Source: JAGVSR01 sp964589785 (GTDB lineage Bacteria > Pseudomonadota > Alphaproteobacteria > Rhizobiales > Hyphomicrobiaceae). Taken from it: 64,000 nt of DNA. Where the stretch lies: NCBI GenBank assembly GCA_964589785.1, contig CAZPUQ010000006.1, forward strand, positions 62,001 to 126,000, given 5' to 3'. Positions 8,132-17,198 of this stretch are shown here, in pieces. The translations under genes were made by a program, and so were the position numbers. The notes beneath the pieces were generated by a model, which worked only from the letters and a program-made list of their open reading frames with translations, was not told the origin of the DNA and did no database searches. Position 1 is the first letter of the stretch. Each line of letters starts with the position of its first letter.

Positions 8132-10069
8132 CTAGGCTCCTGCTTCCTCGACCAGCATCTGGCCCGACATCTCCATGTGGAGCGCGTGACAGAACCACTG
8201 GCAATAGTAATAGTGCACGCCGGGCTTGACGGCCTTGAAGGTCACCGACGCGGTCGCCTGCGGCGCGACCTCGATGGCGATGCCGTAGTCGACGAGCGTG
8301 AAGCCGTGGGCGAGGTCCACGACGTCGTCGGTGTTGGTCACGAACACGGTCACCTCGTCGCCCTTCTTGACGCGGAACTGCGGCAAGCCGAACGCCGGGG
8401 CGGCCGCGGTCATGTAGACGCGCACCTTGTCGCCGTCGCGGATCACCTTGTTGTCGTCGCCGAGCGACACGCCGTCCTTCTTGGCCCAGTCGAGCGCATA
8501 CTTGAAGTAGGGGTCGTCACGCTTCCAGACCTCGAGCGGGTTCAGCTTCGACTTGTGGACGATGGTCGCATCGTGCGGCTCGGAGTACGTCGGGCCGTCG
8601 TGCACGAGCACCATCTTGTCGCCGGAGATGTCGATCAGCTGATCGTTCTCGGGCTTCATGGGGCCGACGTTCAGGAAGCGGTCCTTGGAGAACTTGCACA
8701 GGGCGATGGCCCACTTGCCGTCCGCCTCCTTCGTCTCGCCGTGCGTGGCGTTGATGTGGCCGATCTGGTAGTGCACATCGATCTTCTGCTTGATGGGGTT
8801 GACCTTCTCGCCCTTGTAGGCGCGGATCGCCTCATCGATGTTCCACTTCACGACCTGGCTGTCGAGGAACAGCGAGGTATAGGCGTTCCCCTTGCCGTCG
8901 AAGGTGGTATGCAGCGGACCGAGGCCGACCTCGAGATTGCCGACGATCGCCTCCTCGCCCTTGATCTTGCCGGCGAATACGTCGTCGAACTTGTCCCAGG
9001 CGAAGATCGTCACCGTCGGCGAGAGCTTGCCGTTGATGACGAGGTGCTTGCCGTCGGGAGCCGCGTTGCAGCCATGCGGGCTGTTGGCGACAGGGATATA
9101 GACGGTGATGCCGAGCTTCGATGTCTTGGTGCCGTCCAGGACCTTGACGCCGTTGATCTCCTGGAACTTGCCGTCCTTCAGGGCCTGCTCGATGGCCGCC
9201 ATATTGAAGACGACGATGTGGTCCTTGTCGCTGGCCGTCATCTCCGCGACGGTCAAGCCCTCTTCGGCATTATAGCAGGTAGAGGCGATGTAGCGGCCCT
9301 TGTAGTCGGCATCGTTGTTGTCGAGGTTGCCGGAGACGATGACCTGCCACGCCACCGTCATGGTGTCGCCGTCGATGGCGGAGAACACGGAGCGCCAGGA
9401 TTTGGGATCGTCGATCGCCTTCGCCACGTTCGGGATGGGCGCGCGATTCTCGCCGTTGCAGAACACATAGCCGGTGCGCGGATAGCGCTGCAGGCGCAGG
9501 CCGTGGATGGAGTGCGCGTTGGGGACCTGTACGATCTTGTCGCATTTCATCACGTCGAGGCGGATGCGCGCGACCCGCGTGTTGGCCTTGTCGTTCACGA
9601 ACACGTAGCGGCCGTCATAGGCGCCGTCGGTGTAGGACGGGCGGGGATGATGCAGGTCGCCGTTGAAGTACGCCTTCTCCCCCGATGCCTCGAGGAAGGC
9701 CTTGCCCTCCGGCGTCAGGCCCTCGTTCATGATCTGCAGGCTCTCGTTGGTGATGCCCCAGCCCGATGCGCTGCACCGGTTGAACACGGGAATGCGCAGG
9801 AGCTCGCGCATGGAGGGCAGACCGAGAATGCGCAGCTCGCCCGAGTGCCCGCCCGACCAGAAGCCATAGTATTCGTCGAGCTTTCCGGGCGCGACCATCG
9901 CCTTCATGTGATGGTCGCTGTCCGTATCCGCCTGCGCCGGCTGGGGCTCGGCGATCATGACGGCCGTGCCGCCGGCCACAAGACCTGCCGCGCCGGCCAC
10001 CGTCGCAGCCGTGAGGCCCGTCCCGAGGATCTCGCGTCTGCTGACGCCGTCCTTTTCGTTCCTAGACAT
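8132..10069 (-). CDS. nosZ: Nitrous-oxide reductase NosZ (clade I)
   Basis: The 645-residue periplasmic enzyme reduces N2O to N2. A Tat signal (SRREILGTGLTAATVAG) indicates export of the folded protein and places it in clade I. The seven-bladed propeller carries the DHH ligands of CuZ near residue 52 (SDHHMKAM). The C-terminal cupredoxin has the full CuA motif around residues 623-634: Cys623, Trp625, Cys627, His631 and Met634 within CQWFCHALHMEM. All key ligands that can be read are present, so the enzyme should be active. It overlaps the end of nosR by eight bases. Confidence 0.98.
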   Translation of the reverse strand: MSRNEKDGVSRREILGTGLTAATVAGAAGLVAGGTAVMIAEPQPAQADTDSDHHMKAMVAPGKLDEYYGFWSGGHSGELRILGLPSMRELLRIPVFNRCSASGWGITNESLQIMNEGLTPEGKAFLEASGEKAYFNGDLHHPRPSYTDGAYDGRYVFVNDKANTRVARIRLDVMKCDKIVQVPNAHSIHGLRLQRYPRTGYVFCNGENRAPIPNVAKAIDDPKSWRSVFSAIDGDTMTVAWQVIVSGNLDNNDADYKGRYIASTCYNAEEGLTVAEMTASDKDHIVVFNMAAIEQALKDGKFQEINGVKVLDGTKTSKLGITVYIPVANSPHGCNAAPDGKHLVINGKLSPTVTIFAWDKFDDVFAGKIKGEEAIVGNLEVGLGPLHTTFDGKGNAYTSLFLDSQVVKWNIDEAIRAYKGEKVNPIKQKIDVHYQIGHINATHGETKEADGKWAIALCKFSKDRFLNVGPMKPENDQLIDISGDKMVLVHDGPTYSEPHDATIVHKSKLNPLEVWKRDDPYFKYALDWAKKDGVSLGDDNKVIRDGDKVRVYMTAAAPAFGLPQFRVKKGDEVTVFVTNTDDVVDLAHGFTLVDYGIAIEVAPQATASVTFKAVKPGVHYYYCQWFCHALHMEMSGQMLVEEAGA

Positions 10070-12368
10070 GCGTTTTCTCCTTCGAGTTGACCGTCAGTGT
10101 GAAGGCGGCTGGCGGTTTTGGGTTCTTGAGGTCTGCCACCGCGCCCGCCGTGCCGTCTGCAACGGATGGCCTTGGCGCAGCATGCTTCTTGCCCCGTCCC
10201 TCGCGCTTCATGATGAGGGGCGGGCATTCGTGGTCGTCCCAATAGACGACCTGGCAGTGCATGCAGTAGATGCACTCGTGCGGATTGATGTTGCCGAGCG
10301 GATGGATGGCGCCGACGGTGCACTGCTTGGCGCAGAGCTGGCATTCGACGCCGCACTGCTTGCGCCGCTTCAGCCAATCGAACATGCGCGCGCGTCCCGG
10401 CACGGCGAGCGCGGCTCCCAGCACGCAGAGATAGCGGCAGTAGAAGCGCTCGATGAACAGCCCCGCGGTCAGCAGGGAGAGCGCGAAGAGGACGAACCAC
10501 CACTCGCGCATGAAGCGCAGCAGGACGACGGTCTTGAACGGCTCCACCTCAGCCAACTGCTCGGCAAACGCCATGTTGCCGAGCGAGACGCCGAAGAGCC
10601 CGAGGAAGAGGATGTACTTCAGCGCCCACAGCCGCTCGTGCAGGTAGAACGGGACGGTGATCTGCCGGATGCCCAGCGACCGCGCGCCGTGGTTGAGCAA
10701 CTCCTGCAGCGCCCCGAACGGGCAGAGCCAGCCGCAGTAGGCGCCGCGGCCCCAGAACAGCAGCGACACCGCGGTCGCACACCACAGGATGAAGATCAGC
10801 GGCTCGAGCAGGAACTGTTCCCAGCGAAACCCCGTCAGGACCGCGTTCGAGAACGTCAGCACGTTCACGACGGACAGCTGCGCTTTGGCATAGAGCCCGA
10901 GCCAGAGGACGCTGAAGAGCAGGAATCCGATGCGAAGCCGCGTGAACAGGACGCGATGCTGGACCAGCCAGTCCTGGAAGAAGAAGATCAGGGTGAGGAT
11001 GGCGAGGGAGAGGGCGAGGATCGCGACGTCGAGCGTCCGCGAGCGCCAGATCTTCACCCACAGCGGATCGCCCGCGGGCGCCTCCGCCGCGGCCGCCGGC
11101 TCACCGGCAGCGGCGGGCGCGCTCGGCACGGCCTCGGGCGTCGGGGTCGCGGCCTCTGGTGCAACGGTGGCAATGAACCGGGCCGGCAACTGATAGGACA
11201 GCGCATAGCTGGTGAATGCCTTCTCGATCGGTCCCGTCGGCCGTTGCGCCAGGAGCTCGATGCGGAACGGTCGGGTCGGATCGAACTTCGCGTTGGCGGG
11301 AATGCGGAAAAGACCGATCTCCTTGAATTCCGGATTGGGCTGGGCGAGCTTGTCGAGCCGCTTGTAGTCCTTGTCCTTGAACAGGATGGTCTGGTCGTCC
11401 TGGACGAGCTGGAAACGGTCGAAGATGCCGCCGCGGACGAACCCCGAGCCGCGGAAGCTGTAGTCGCCGTTGGAGGCGAGCAGCAGCGCGCTCTGCCCCG
11501 GTGCGAGCCAGGTTTTGAGAGCTTGATAGTCCTTGTGCTCGACCAGCGAGCGGCCGATCGTCTCGATGCTGAAGAGACCGGCGTGGAGATCGATGAAGTC
11601 CTCGTCCGGCACGCCGGCGCGGCCGTAGGGCTCGGGGCTGCCGACGCCGATCTTCGCGAACGCCTCGTCCACCTCGCGGTTCAGAAGATGCAGGCGGCGG
11701 ACCGAGCCGTCGCCGAGCAGCGTCGTCCAGTCCGACTTCACGAACGGGATATCGGCGAGGATCGTACGCGCGGCCGGCGCCGCGGCGCTTTCGCCGGTGC
11801 GCGCACCTGGCGGCGGAAAGCCGGCGATTCCGCGCGACTTGGCGAGCGCGAGCGCCGTCCGCATGATGCCGTCGTTGATGACGACCGCGGTCACCGTCGC
11901 GCCCGAGATAACGTCGACCTCCTTGGAGGCGGCCTCGCGCGACATGTCGATGATGTTGCGCCCGGCGTGGCGGGCGACGAAATCGAACAGCTTATCGGGC
12001 GAGATGCCGACGAGCAGGATCGGCTCGTGGTGCTCGATCACCTTCGCGCCGGTGATCGTTCCGTCGCGGTCGATGCCGGCGCGGATGCGGATGGGCTTGC
12101 CCGAGTAGCCGATGTCGCTCGTATCGAAGACGTAGCCGATGATCGCCTCGCCGCGGTAGGCGGCAATCGCCGGCGGCGTGCCTTCGAGCGGCCCGAACTT
12201 GTCGGCTCCGGCGAAAACGTCGGCGGGCTTCACGTCCGCCCGGTAGGCGCCGAAGCCGGCGGCCCAGGCGCCGGAGCCTCCGTCACGAGCCGCAGGACCC
12301 AGCAGGCCGCACAGAAGCACGCTGCAAAGCAGCAGGATCCGGGTACTGATGACAGTCCGCCTGCCCAT
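10062..12368 (-). CDS. nosR: NosR, membrane flavo-iron-sulfur regulator/electron donor for N2O reduction
   Basis: The 768-residue protein has a signal/TM start (RILLLCSVLLCGLLG) and a periplasmic FMN-binding domain (about residues 80-190) with the flavinylation site SGAT in VISGATVTAVV. A further periplasmic region follows, then several membrane segments with CGWLCPFGA and the conserved FYCRYLCVLG. A cytoplasmic ferredoxin-like tail carries CGVECQLCAKQC and CIYCMHC. NosR is needed for nos expression and electron transfer to NosZ. It is the first gene of the operon and is preceded by a palindrome at 12463-12478. Confidence 0.96.
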   Translation of the reverse strand: MGRRTVISTRILLLCSVLLCGLLGPAARDGGSGAWAAGFGAYRADVKPADVFAGADKFGPLEGTPPAIAAYRGEAIIGYVFDTSDIGYSGKPIRIRAGIDRDGTITGAKVIEHHEPILLVGISPDKLFDFVARHAGRNIIDMSREAASKEVDVISGATVTAVVINDGIMRTALALAKSRGIAGFPPPGARTGESAAAPAARTILADIPFVKSDWTTLLGDGSVRRLHLLNREVDEAFAKIGVGSPEPYGRAGVPDEDFIDLHAGLFSIETIGRSLVEHKDYQALKTWLAPGQSALLLASNGDYSFRGSGFVRGGIFDRFQLVQDDQTILFKDKDYKRLDKLAQPNPEFKEIGLFRIPANAKFDPTRPFRIELLAQRPTGPIEKAFTSYALSYQLPARFIATVAPEAATPTPEAVPSAPAAAGEPAAAAEAPAGDPLWVKIWRSRTLDVAILALSLAILTLIFFFQDWLVQHRVLFTRLRIGFLLFSVLWLGLYAKAQLSVVNVLTFSNAVLTGFRWEQFLLEPLIFILWCATAVSLLFWGRGAYCGWLCPFGALQELLNHGARSLGIRQITVPFYLHERLWALKYILFLGLFGVSLGNMAFAEQLAEVEPFKTVVLLRFMREWWFVLFALSLLTAGLFIERFYCRYLCVLGAALAVPGRARMFDWLKRRKQCGVECQLCAKQCTVGAIHPLGNINPHECIYCMHCQVVYWDDHECPPLIMKREGRGKKHAAPRPSVADGTAGAVADLKNPKPPAAFTLTVNSKEKTHV

Positions 12369-12462
12369 TGTGATGCGAGCTCAAATCCTCCGGCCGGCCG
12401 GCTTTTCGTCGGCCCGCCTGACGCGGCAAGCTCCATGGCTATCTTGGGCGTGCCAACCCGTA

Positions 12463-12478
12463 CTTAACTGCGGTTAAG
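12463..12478. promoter_or_regulatory. Fnr/Nnr-type palindromic operator upstream of nosR
   Basis: CTTAAC-TGCG-GTTAAG is a perfect inverted repeat with a four-base spacer, the geometry of Crp/Fnr-family sites but with TTAAC half-sites. Its centre is 102 bases from the nosR start codon. A class II position would put the transcription start near 12429; the -10 there is weak. A near copy lies before nnrS. The rest of the 12369-12765 interval (397 bases) holds the nosR leader and regulator upstream region; I see no gene in it. Confidence 0.7.
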
Positions 12479-12765
12479 CAGGGCACCGGCGCGCCAGTGA
12501 TCGATTGCCGCACGAGCGCGCTCGAGCATGCTCTTTTCGGTGGCCGATCCGCGACATAAGGACGTGTGCGTAGCAGGCCGGGTGGCGCGCCATCGGACGA
12601 AAACCACATGGCGGACCGCGCGGCGGAGGCCGCTTTCCCTGTTGGTCTTGAACGATGCTCTGCTAGAGTCGCCCATGCGCGACCGATCGCGTCGTCGGCA
12701 CGATCGCGGCAGCGTGGAGCAGCAGGTCGGCGCGGCGGGAAGATTCGGCGAGGCCTGGAGAGCTC

Positions 12766-13464
12766 ATGGACCTGCGCGATTGGCAGATTGTGCGGTCGAC
12801 CCCGCTTTTCGGGGCGATGTCGCAGGAGATTGCCCAGTCGATCGTCGGCAACCAGTCGGTGCGCAGCTATGACAAGGACGCACAGCTCTTCCAGCAGGGC
12901 GAGCCCGCCACGAGCTTCTACCTCGTGCTCGACGGCTGGGTGAAGCTCTACCGTCTCACGCCTGACGGACAGGAAGTCGTCGTCGGCGTCTTCAAGCGCG
13001 GCGAGACGTTCGCGGAGGCCGCGATCTTCCTCGGCGGCCGCTATCCCGTCAGCGCCGAGGTCGTGACGCCGTCGCGGCTCCTGCGGGTGGACGGCGAAAC
13101 CCTGCGCCGCCGTATCCGTGAGCAGCCGGACCTGGCGTTGTCGATGCTCGCCTCGGCGTCCTATCACCTCAAGTCTCTCGTCGAGCACATCGAGAAGATC
13201 AAGCTTCTGTCGGCGCCGCAGCGCATCGCCGATTTCCTGATCGGCCTCAGTCCGGTCCGCGAGGGGCCGGCCTCGATCGAGCTTCCTTACGAGAAGGCGC
13301 TCATCGCCAACCGCCTCGGCATGAAGCCCGAAAGCTTGTCGCGGGCCCTCGTCAAACTGAGACCGCTCGGCGTCAGCGTCGATCGGGAGCGCGTGACCAT
13401 GTCCGACGTGCAATTGCTCGTCCGCTTCGTGGAGGCGAGCGACCGCGGCGAGGAGGGGTTCTGA
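12766..13464 (+). CDS. Crp/Fnr family regulator of denitrification (Dnr/Nnr-like)
   Basis: The 232-residue product has a cyclic-nucleotide-binding-type sensor domain (about 10-125), a long dimer helix (SMLASASYHLKSLVEHIEKIKLL) and a C-terminal helix-turn-helix. The recognition helix reads PESLSRALVKL, keeping the E..SR triad that FNR uses to read TTGA half-sites. The cysteine ligands of oxygen-sensing FNR are absent, so a haem or NO response (DNR/NnrR type) is more likely, but this is inference. It lies between nosR and nnrS, both of which carry matching palindromes. GGAGAG precedes the ATG. Confidence 0.88.
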   Translation: MDLRDWQIVRSTPLFGAMSQEIAQSIVGNQSVRSYDKDAQLFQQGEPATSFYLVLDGWVKLYRLTPDGQEVVVGVFKRGETFAEAAIFLGGRYPVSAEVVTPSRLLRVDGETLRRRIREQPDLALSMLASASYHLKSLVEHIEKIKLLSAPQRIADFLIGLSPVREGPASIELPYEKALIANRLGMKPESLSRALVKLRPLGVSVDRERVTMSDVQLLVRFVEASDRGEEGF

Positions 13465-13492
13465 GCCGCCGGATGCCGTCGCCGGCAGGCCG

Positions 13493-13535
13493 TTTGACGG
13501 CGGTTAAGAGCACGTCCCGTCACCTCTCCTAGTAT
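13493..13535 (+). promoter_or_regulatory. Class II Fnr/Nnr-type operator and -10 of nnrS
   Basis: TTTGAC-GGCG-GTTAAG (13493-13508) matches 13 of 16 bases of the palindrome before nosR. A -10-like TAGTAT lies at 13530-13535. If transcription starts at 13542 the palindrome is centred at -41.5, the standard class II activator position. This supports activation of nnrS by the regulator encoded just upstream. Confidence 0.65.
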
Positions 13536-13595
13536 TCGCACTCAGCCCTTGCGGCGTGTGGTCGGCGGCCCGTTCGCGCCGCAGGACCGGCATGG

Positions 13596-14876
13596 ATGAA
13601 GCGGGAGCGGATCGATGCCATGACGATGCAGGATGCGTGGGGTCTGAGAGCGGAGGGTCCCGAGGCGGGACGGCCGAGCCTGGAAGCATTCTTCTCCTAC
13701 GGCTTCCGGCCGTTCTTCCTCGGCGCGGCCGTGTTCGCCGCGCTTCTGATGAGCCTCTGGCTCGGCTTCGTCGCCGATCTGGCGGCCGGCGGAACCGGCG
13801 CGTGGCTGCGGGTGGCGGGCTCGCCCTACGCCTGGCACGCGCACGAGATGGTGTTCGGCTTCGCGGCCGCGGCGATCGCCGGCTTCCTCTTGACCGCGGT
13901 GCCGAACTGGACCGGCGCCTTGCCGCTGTCGGGTGCGCCTCTCACCGGACTTTTCCTTCTGTGGTGCGCGGGGCGGCTCGCGATGGCGTTCTCGGGATGG
14001 CTGCCGCCGCTGCTCGCGGCCGCCATCGACATCGCCTTCCTGCCGGTGCTCGGCGCCGTCGCCGCGCAGCAGCTCTTCCTGAAGCCTGCGGCGCGCAATC
14101 TCGTGTTTCTGGTCCTCATCGCTGTGCTGGTGGCGGGCAATGTCGTCTTTCACCTGGCCACGGCGGAGCTGATCGCGGCAGATCCCCTGGACCTTCTGCG
14201 CCAGGGCCTTCTCGTCGTCGGCGTCATGATCGCGATCATCGGCGGGCGCATCATTCCGGCCTTCACGCACAACTGGCTCAATCTCAAGCGGCCCGCGGCG
14301 CCCCGGCCGCAGCGGATCGGGCCGCTCGATGCGGGCGCGATCGTGTCCATCGCTGCGATCCTCCTCGCGCGCCTTCTCGGCGCCCCGGCGCCGGTCGAGG
14401 GCGCCATCGCGCTGCTGGCGGCGACCCTCAACGGGGTGCGGCTTGCGCTCTGGCGCGGTTGGGAGACGCGCAGCGAGCCGATCGTCTGGATCCTCCACGC
14501 GGGCTATGCGTGGCTCGTGATCGCGCTGGCCCTCATGGCCGCTGCCAGCCTGACGGACATCGTGCCGGCCTCGCTCGCCCATCACGCGCTGGGGACGGGC
14601 GCCGTCGGCGTCATGATCCTGGCGGTCATGAGCCGCGCGTCGCTTGGGCACACGGGACGCCGGATCGTCGCGCCGCGGGCGGTCGTCGTCGCGTACGGCC
14701 TCGCCAATCTGGCGGCGGTGCTGCGGGTCGCCGGTCCGCTCCTGGCGCCCGAGCTCACACGAGAGCTGCTCGTATTGGCCGGCGTTGCCTGGATCGGTGC
14801 ATTTTCCGTCTTTGCCGCGGTGTACGCGCCGATCCTCACGACGCCGCGCGTTCCCGGGCGGCTCGCTCCGGTGTAG
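13596..14876 (+). CDS. nnrS: NnrS family haem-copper membrane protein
   Basis: The 426-residue polytopic inner-membrane protein has about twelve hydrophobic segments. It starts with the family signature FFSYGFRPFFLGAAVFAAL and contains the conserved WHAHEMVFGF (metal/haem histidines), RIIPAFTHNWL and HHALGTGAVGVMILAVMSRASLGHTGR. NnrS proteins relieve nitrosative stress during denitrification by limiting NO-derived iron complexes. ATG 13596 was used; ATG 13620 (MTMQDAW) is a close alternative. A putative Fnr-type site lies upstream. Confidence 0.92.
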   Translation: MKRERIDAMTMQDAWGLRAEGPEAGRPSLEAFFSYGFRPFFLGAAVFAALLMSLWLGFVADLAAGGTGAWLRVAGSPYAWHAHEMVFGFAAAAIAGFLLTAVPNWTGALPLSGAPLTGLFLLWCAGRLAMAFSGWLPPLLAAAIDIAFLPVLGAVAAQQLFLKPAARNLVFLVLIAVLVAGNVVFHLATAELIAADPLDLLRQGLLVVGVMIAIIGGRIIPAFTHNWLNLKRPAAPRPQRIGPLDAGAIVSIAAILLARLLGAPAPVEGAIALLAATLNGVRLALWRGWETRSEPIVWILHAGYAWLVIALALMAAASLTDIVPASLAHHALGTGAVGVMILAVMSRASLGHTGRRIVAPRAVVVAYGLANLAAVLRVAGPLLAPELTRELLVLAGVAWIGAFSVFAAVYAPILTTPRVPGRLAPV

Positions 14877-14882
14877 CGCCGA

Positions 14883-15923
14883 TCAGGGCTGCCAGGGTTC
14901 GGGAGGACCGGCGGCATCGTCCTCTTCCGCCGCAGTCTCCCTCGCGATCTCGCGCGCAAGGGCGAAGAGGGCGTCCTTCATGCCCTGGCCCGAGACCGCC
15001 GACAGGGCGAGCGGCTTCTTCCGCGCCGCTTTCTTCAGCGCCTCGAGCCGTTCCGCCAGCGTCGTTGCGTCGATCGCATCGCACTTCGACAGGGCGACGA
15101 TCTCTTTCTTTTTGGCAAGCTCGGGACTGTAGGCCTTCAGCTCCCGGCGCACGACGCGGTACTGATCGGCGACATCCGGCGACGTGGCATCGACGAGGTG
15201 CAGAAGAACGCGGCACCGCTCCACGTGGCCGAGAAAGCGGTCGCCGAGGCCCGCCCCCTCGTGCGCGCCTTCGATGAGGCCCGGAATATCGGCGAGCACG
15301 AAATCGGTCGAGCCGGCGCGCACGACGCCGAGGTTCGGGTGCAGCGTCGTGAAGGGGTAGTCGGCGATCTTCGGCCGGGCGGCCGAGACGGCGGCGAGGA
15401 ACGTCGACTTGCCCGCGTTCGGTAGTCCGACGAGCCCGGCATCCGCGATGAGCTTCAGGCGCAGCCAGATTGTCAGTTCCTCGCCGGGCAGGCCCGGGTT
15501 GGCGTGGCGTGGCGCCTGGTTCGTCGCGCTCTTGAAGTGGGCGTTGCCGAAGCCGCCGTTGCCGCCGCGCGCGAGGAGGAAACGCTCCCCGGGCCGCGTC
15601 AGGTCGGCGATGACGGTCTCCTGGTCCTCGGCGAGGATCTCCGTTCCTGGCGGCACCTTGACGGTGATGTCGCGGCCGTTGGCGCCGGCGCGGTTGCGCC
15701 CCATGCCGTTAGTGCCGCGCTCGGCCTTGAAATGCTGCTGGTAGCGATAGTCGATGAGCGTGTTGAGGTTTGCGACGCACTCGACCCAGACGTCGCCGCC
15801 CTTGCCGCCGTCGCCGCCGTCCGGGCCGCCGAACTCGATGAACTTCTCGCGCCGGAATCCGATGCAGCCGTCGCCGCCGTCGCCGGCCTTGATGTAGATC
15901 TTCGCCAGATCGAGGAACTTCAT
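14883..15923 (-). CDS. obg: GTPase Obg/CgtA
   Basis: The 346-residue cytoplasmic GTPase binds the large ribosomal subunit. The glycine-rich Obg domain (residues 1-158: FLDLAKIYIKAGDGGDGCIGFRREKF, GGPDGGDGGKGGDVW) is followed by the G domain with G1 GLPNAGKST, G3 DIPGLIEGAHEGAGLG and G4 SKCD. The tail is short and acidic (EEDDAAGPPEPWQP), as in alphaproteobacteria. ATG 15923 overlaps the stop of the upstream acetyltransferase by four bases. It ends six bases from the convergent nnrS stop. Confidence 0.97.
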   Translation of the reverse strand: MKFLDLAKIYIKAGDGGDGCIGFRREKFIEFGGPDGGDGGKGGDVWVECVANLNTLIDYRYQQHFKAERGTNGMGRNRAGANGRDITVKVPPGTEILAEDQETVIADLTRPGERFLLARGGNGGFGNAHFKSATNQAPRHANPGLPGEELTIWLRLKLIADAGLVGLPNAGKSTFLAAVSAARPKIADYPFTTLHPNLGVVRAGSTDFVLADIPGLIEGAHEGAGLGDRFLGHVERCRVLLHLVDATSPDVADQYRVVRRELKAYSPELAKKKEIVALSKCDAIDATTLAERLEALKKAARKKPLALSAVSGQGMKDALFALAREIARETAAEEDDAAGPPEPWQP

Positions 15924-16444
15924 GCCGCGCCTCTCCAGAGGAAGGCGGTCATCGGGCGCTTGCGCTCGTAGTTCAGCGTGGCAACCTCGTCGTTGCGCGC
16001 GAGGCAGAAGGCCGTGCACGCGCCGATGCAGCGGAACCCCAGCTTTTCGATGACGCGCGCGGAGGCGGGGTTGTCGATGAAATGGCAGCATGTCATGCGC
16101 CGCACGCGCGCGACCTTGAACGCGTGGCGGATGACCGCTTCCGCCGCCTCGGTGACGAAGCCTTGTCCCCACCAGGGCTTGCCGATCCAGTAGCCGAGCT
16201 CGGCGGAACGGTCCTTGGGGTCGATCGTGTAGCCGATAAGGCCGATCAGATAGCCGTCAAGCTCGATGCCGCGCACGAACTCGTTGGCGTCGATGCCCGA
16301 AATCCATTCCTCGGCATCGAACTCGGTGTAGGGATGCGGCAGCCGCGCGGTCATGCGCGCAACGTCGAGGTCGCCGGCGAGCAGCGCGATGCGGCGGGCG
16401 TCGGCGTGGTTCAGTTCGCGCAGGATCAGTCGCTTCGTTCGCAT
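15920..16444 (-). CDS. GNAT family N-acetyltransferase (RimJ/RimL-like)
   Basis: The 174-residue product has the GNAT fold of the RimJ/RimL type: start TKRLILRELNHADARRIALL, acetyl-CoA loop region GKPWWGQGFVTEAAEAVIRHAF, and C-terminal NPASARVIEKLGFRCIG. Family members acetylate protein N-termini or small molecules; the substrate cannot be read here. Its place between rpmA and obg is conserved in many Hyphomicrobiales. The stop overlaps the obg start (ATGA). Confidence 0.88.
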   Translation of the reverse strand: MRTKRLILRELNHADARRIALLAGDLDVARMTARLPHPYTEFDAEEWISGIDANEFVRGIELDGYLIGLIGYTIDPKDRSAELGYWIGKPWWGQGFVTEAAEAVIRHAFKVARVRRMTCCHFIDNPASARVIEKLGFRCIGACTAFCLARNDEVATLNYERKRPMTAFLWRGAA

Positions 16445-16501
16445 CGTATGGTCGCGGGGTCCGGCGGTCCCTTTTTCGTGCAGCCTAGCGCAGAAACGGA
16501 A

Positions 16502-16532
16502 CGAGGGGAGATGCCGGCCGCATCTCCCCTCG
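16502..16532 (-). terminator. Hairpin downstream of rpmA
   Basis: A perfect 13-base stem (16502-16514 with 16520-16532) and five-base loop lie 29 bases after the rpmA stop. On the minus strand it is followed by TTCCGTTTCTG, only moderately T-rich. It may reduce read-through from ribosomal protein genes into the GNAT-obg pair. Confidence 0.55.
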
Positions 16533-16560
16533 GAGCTTTTCGCCCGTGAGGCCTTAAGCC

Positions 16561-16833
16561 TTACTCGGCGGCTTCGGCCTTCGCCGGATTGACCGAGATA
16601 TAGGTCCGTCCGTTGGCTTTCGACGCGAACTCCACGGTGCCTTCGACGAGCGCGAAGATGGTGTGGTCCGTGCCCATGCCGACGTTGCGGCCGGGATGCC
16701 ACTTGGTGCCGCGCTGGCGGCACAGGATGTTGCCCGGAACGACGCGCTCGCCGCCGTATTTCTTGATGCCGAGGCGCTTGCTCTCGGAATCGCGGCCGTT
16801 GCGCGTCGAGCCGCCTGCTTTCTTTTGTGCCAT
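16561..16833 (-). CDS. rpmA: 50S ribosomal protein L27
   Basis: The 90-residue product matches bacterial L27. It starts MAQKKAGGSTRNGRDSESKR and continues LGIKKYGGERVVPGNILCRQRGTKWHPG, with the hallmark glycine and arginine pattern, and has a short Ala/Glu-rich tail (PAKAEAAE). L27 reaches the peptidyl-transferase centre of the 50S subunit. There is no Firmicute-type cleavable N-terminal extension. It follows rplU by 53 bases. Confidence 0.98.
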   Translation of the reverse strand: MAQKKAGGSTRNGRDSESKRLGIKKYGGERVVPGNILCRQRGTKWHPGRNVGMGTDHTIFALVEGTVEFASKANGRTYISVNPAKAEAAE

Positions 16834-16886
16834 GGGGGTTGTTCCTCGATGTCGGGCCTGGCTTCAGGAAGCCGGCCGGAAATGCC

Positions 16887-17198
16887 TCAGCCCGAGATGC
16901 CGGTGATGCGGACCGTGGTGAGGTCCTGGCGGTGGCCGTGCTTGCGGCGCGAATTCTTGCGGCGGCGCTTGCGGAAAGCGATGACCTTGGGGCCGCGGGT
17001 CTGTTCGACGAGCTCGGCCGTGACCTTGGCGCCCGACAGCGTCGGCTTGCCGACCTTCACGTTGGCGCCCTCGCCGACCATGAGCACGTCGGTGAATTCG
17101 ACCGTCGCGCCGGCCTCGGCGTCGAGCTTTTCGATGGTCAGGACATCGTCCTTGGCGACACGATACTGTTTGCCGCCGGTCTTGATGACAGCGTACAT
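16887..17198 (-). CDS. rplU: 50S ribosomal protein L21
   Basis: The 103-residue product is L21: it begins MYAVIKTGGKQYRVAKDDVLTIEKL and carries the C-terminal basic signature KVIAFRKRRRKNSRRKHGHRQDLT that binds 23S rRNA. ATG 17198 is the conserved start; the open frame extends 64 codons upstream without similarity to L21. It is the first gene of rplU-rpmA-GNAT-obg, with a candidate promoter at 17362-17390. Confidence 0.98.
   Translation of the reverse strand: MYAVIKTGGKQYRVAKDDVLTIEKLDAEAGATVEFTDVLMVGEGANVKVGKPTLSGAKVTAELVEQTRGPKVIAFRKRRRKNSRRKHGHRQDLTTVRITGISG

Noticed and set aside
7775..10090. Long plus-strand open frame opposite nosZ and nosD
   Set aside because: It is an antisense shadow of GC-rich codons; the translation is Val/Asp/Arg-rich without domains, while the minus strand encodes intact NosZ.
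9957..12467. 836-codon plus-strand frame opposite nosR
   Set aside because: Antisense shadow; low-complexity Arg/Glu/Gln/Asp content and no motif, whereas nosR is complete on the other strand.
12439..13413. 324-codon minus-strand frame opposite the Crp/Fnr gene
   Set aside because: Mirror of the regulator's codons, no Shine-Dalgarno and no recognisable domain.
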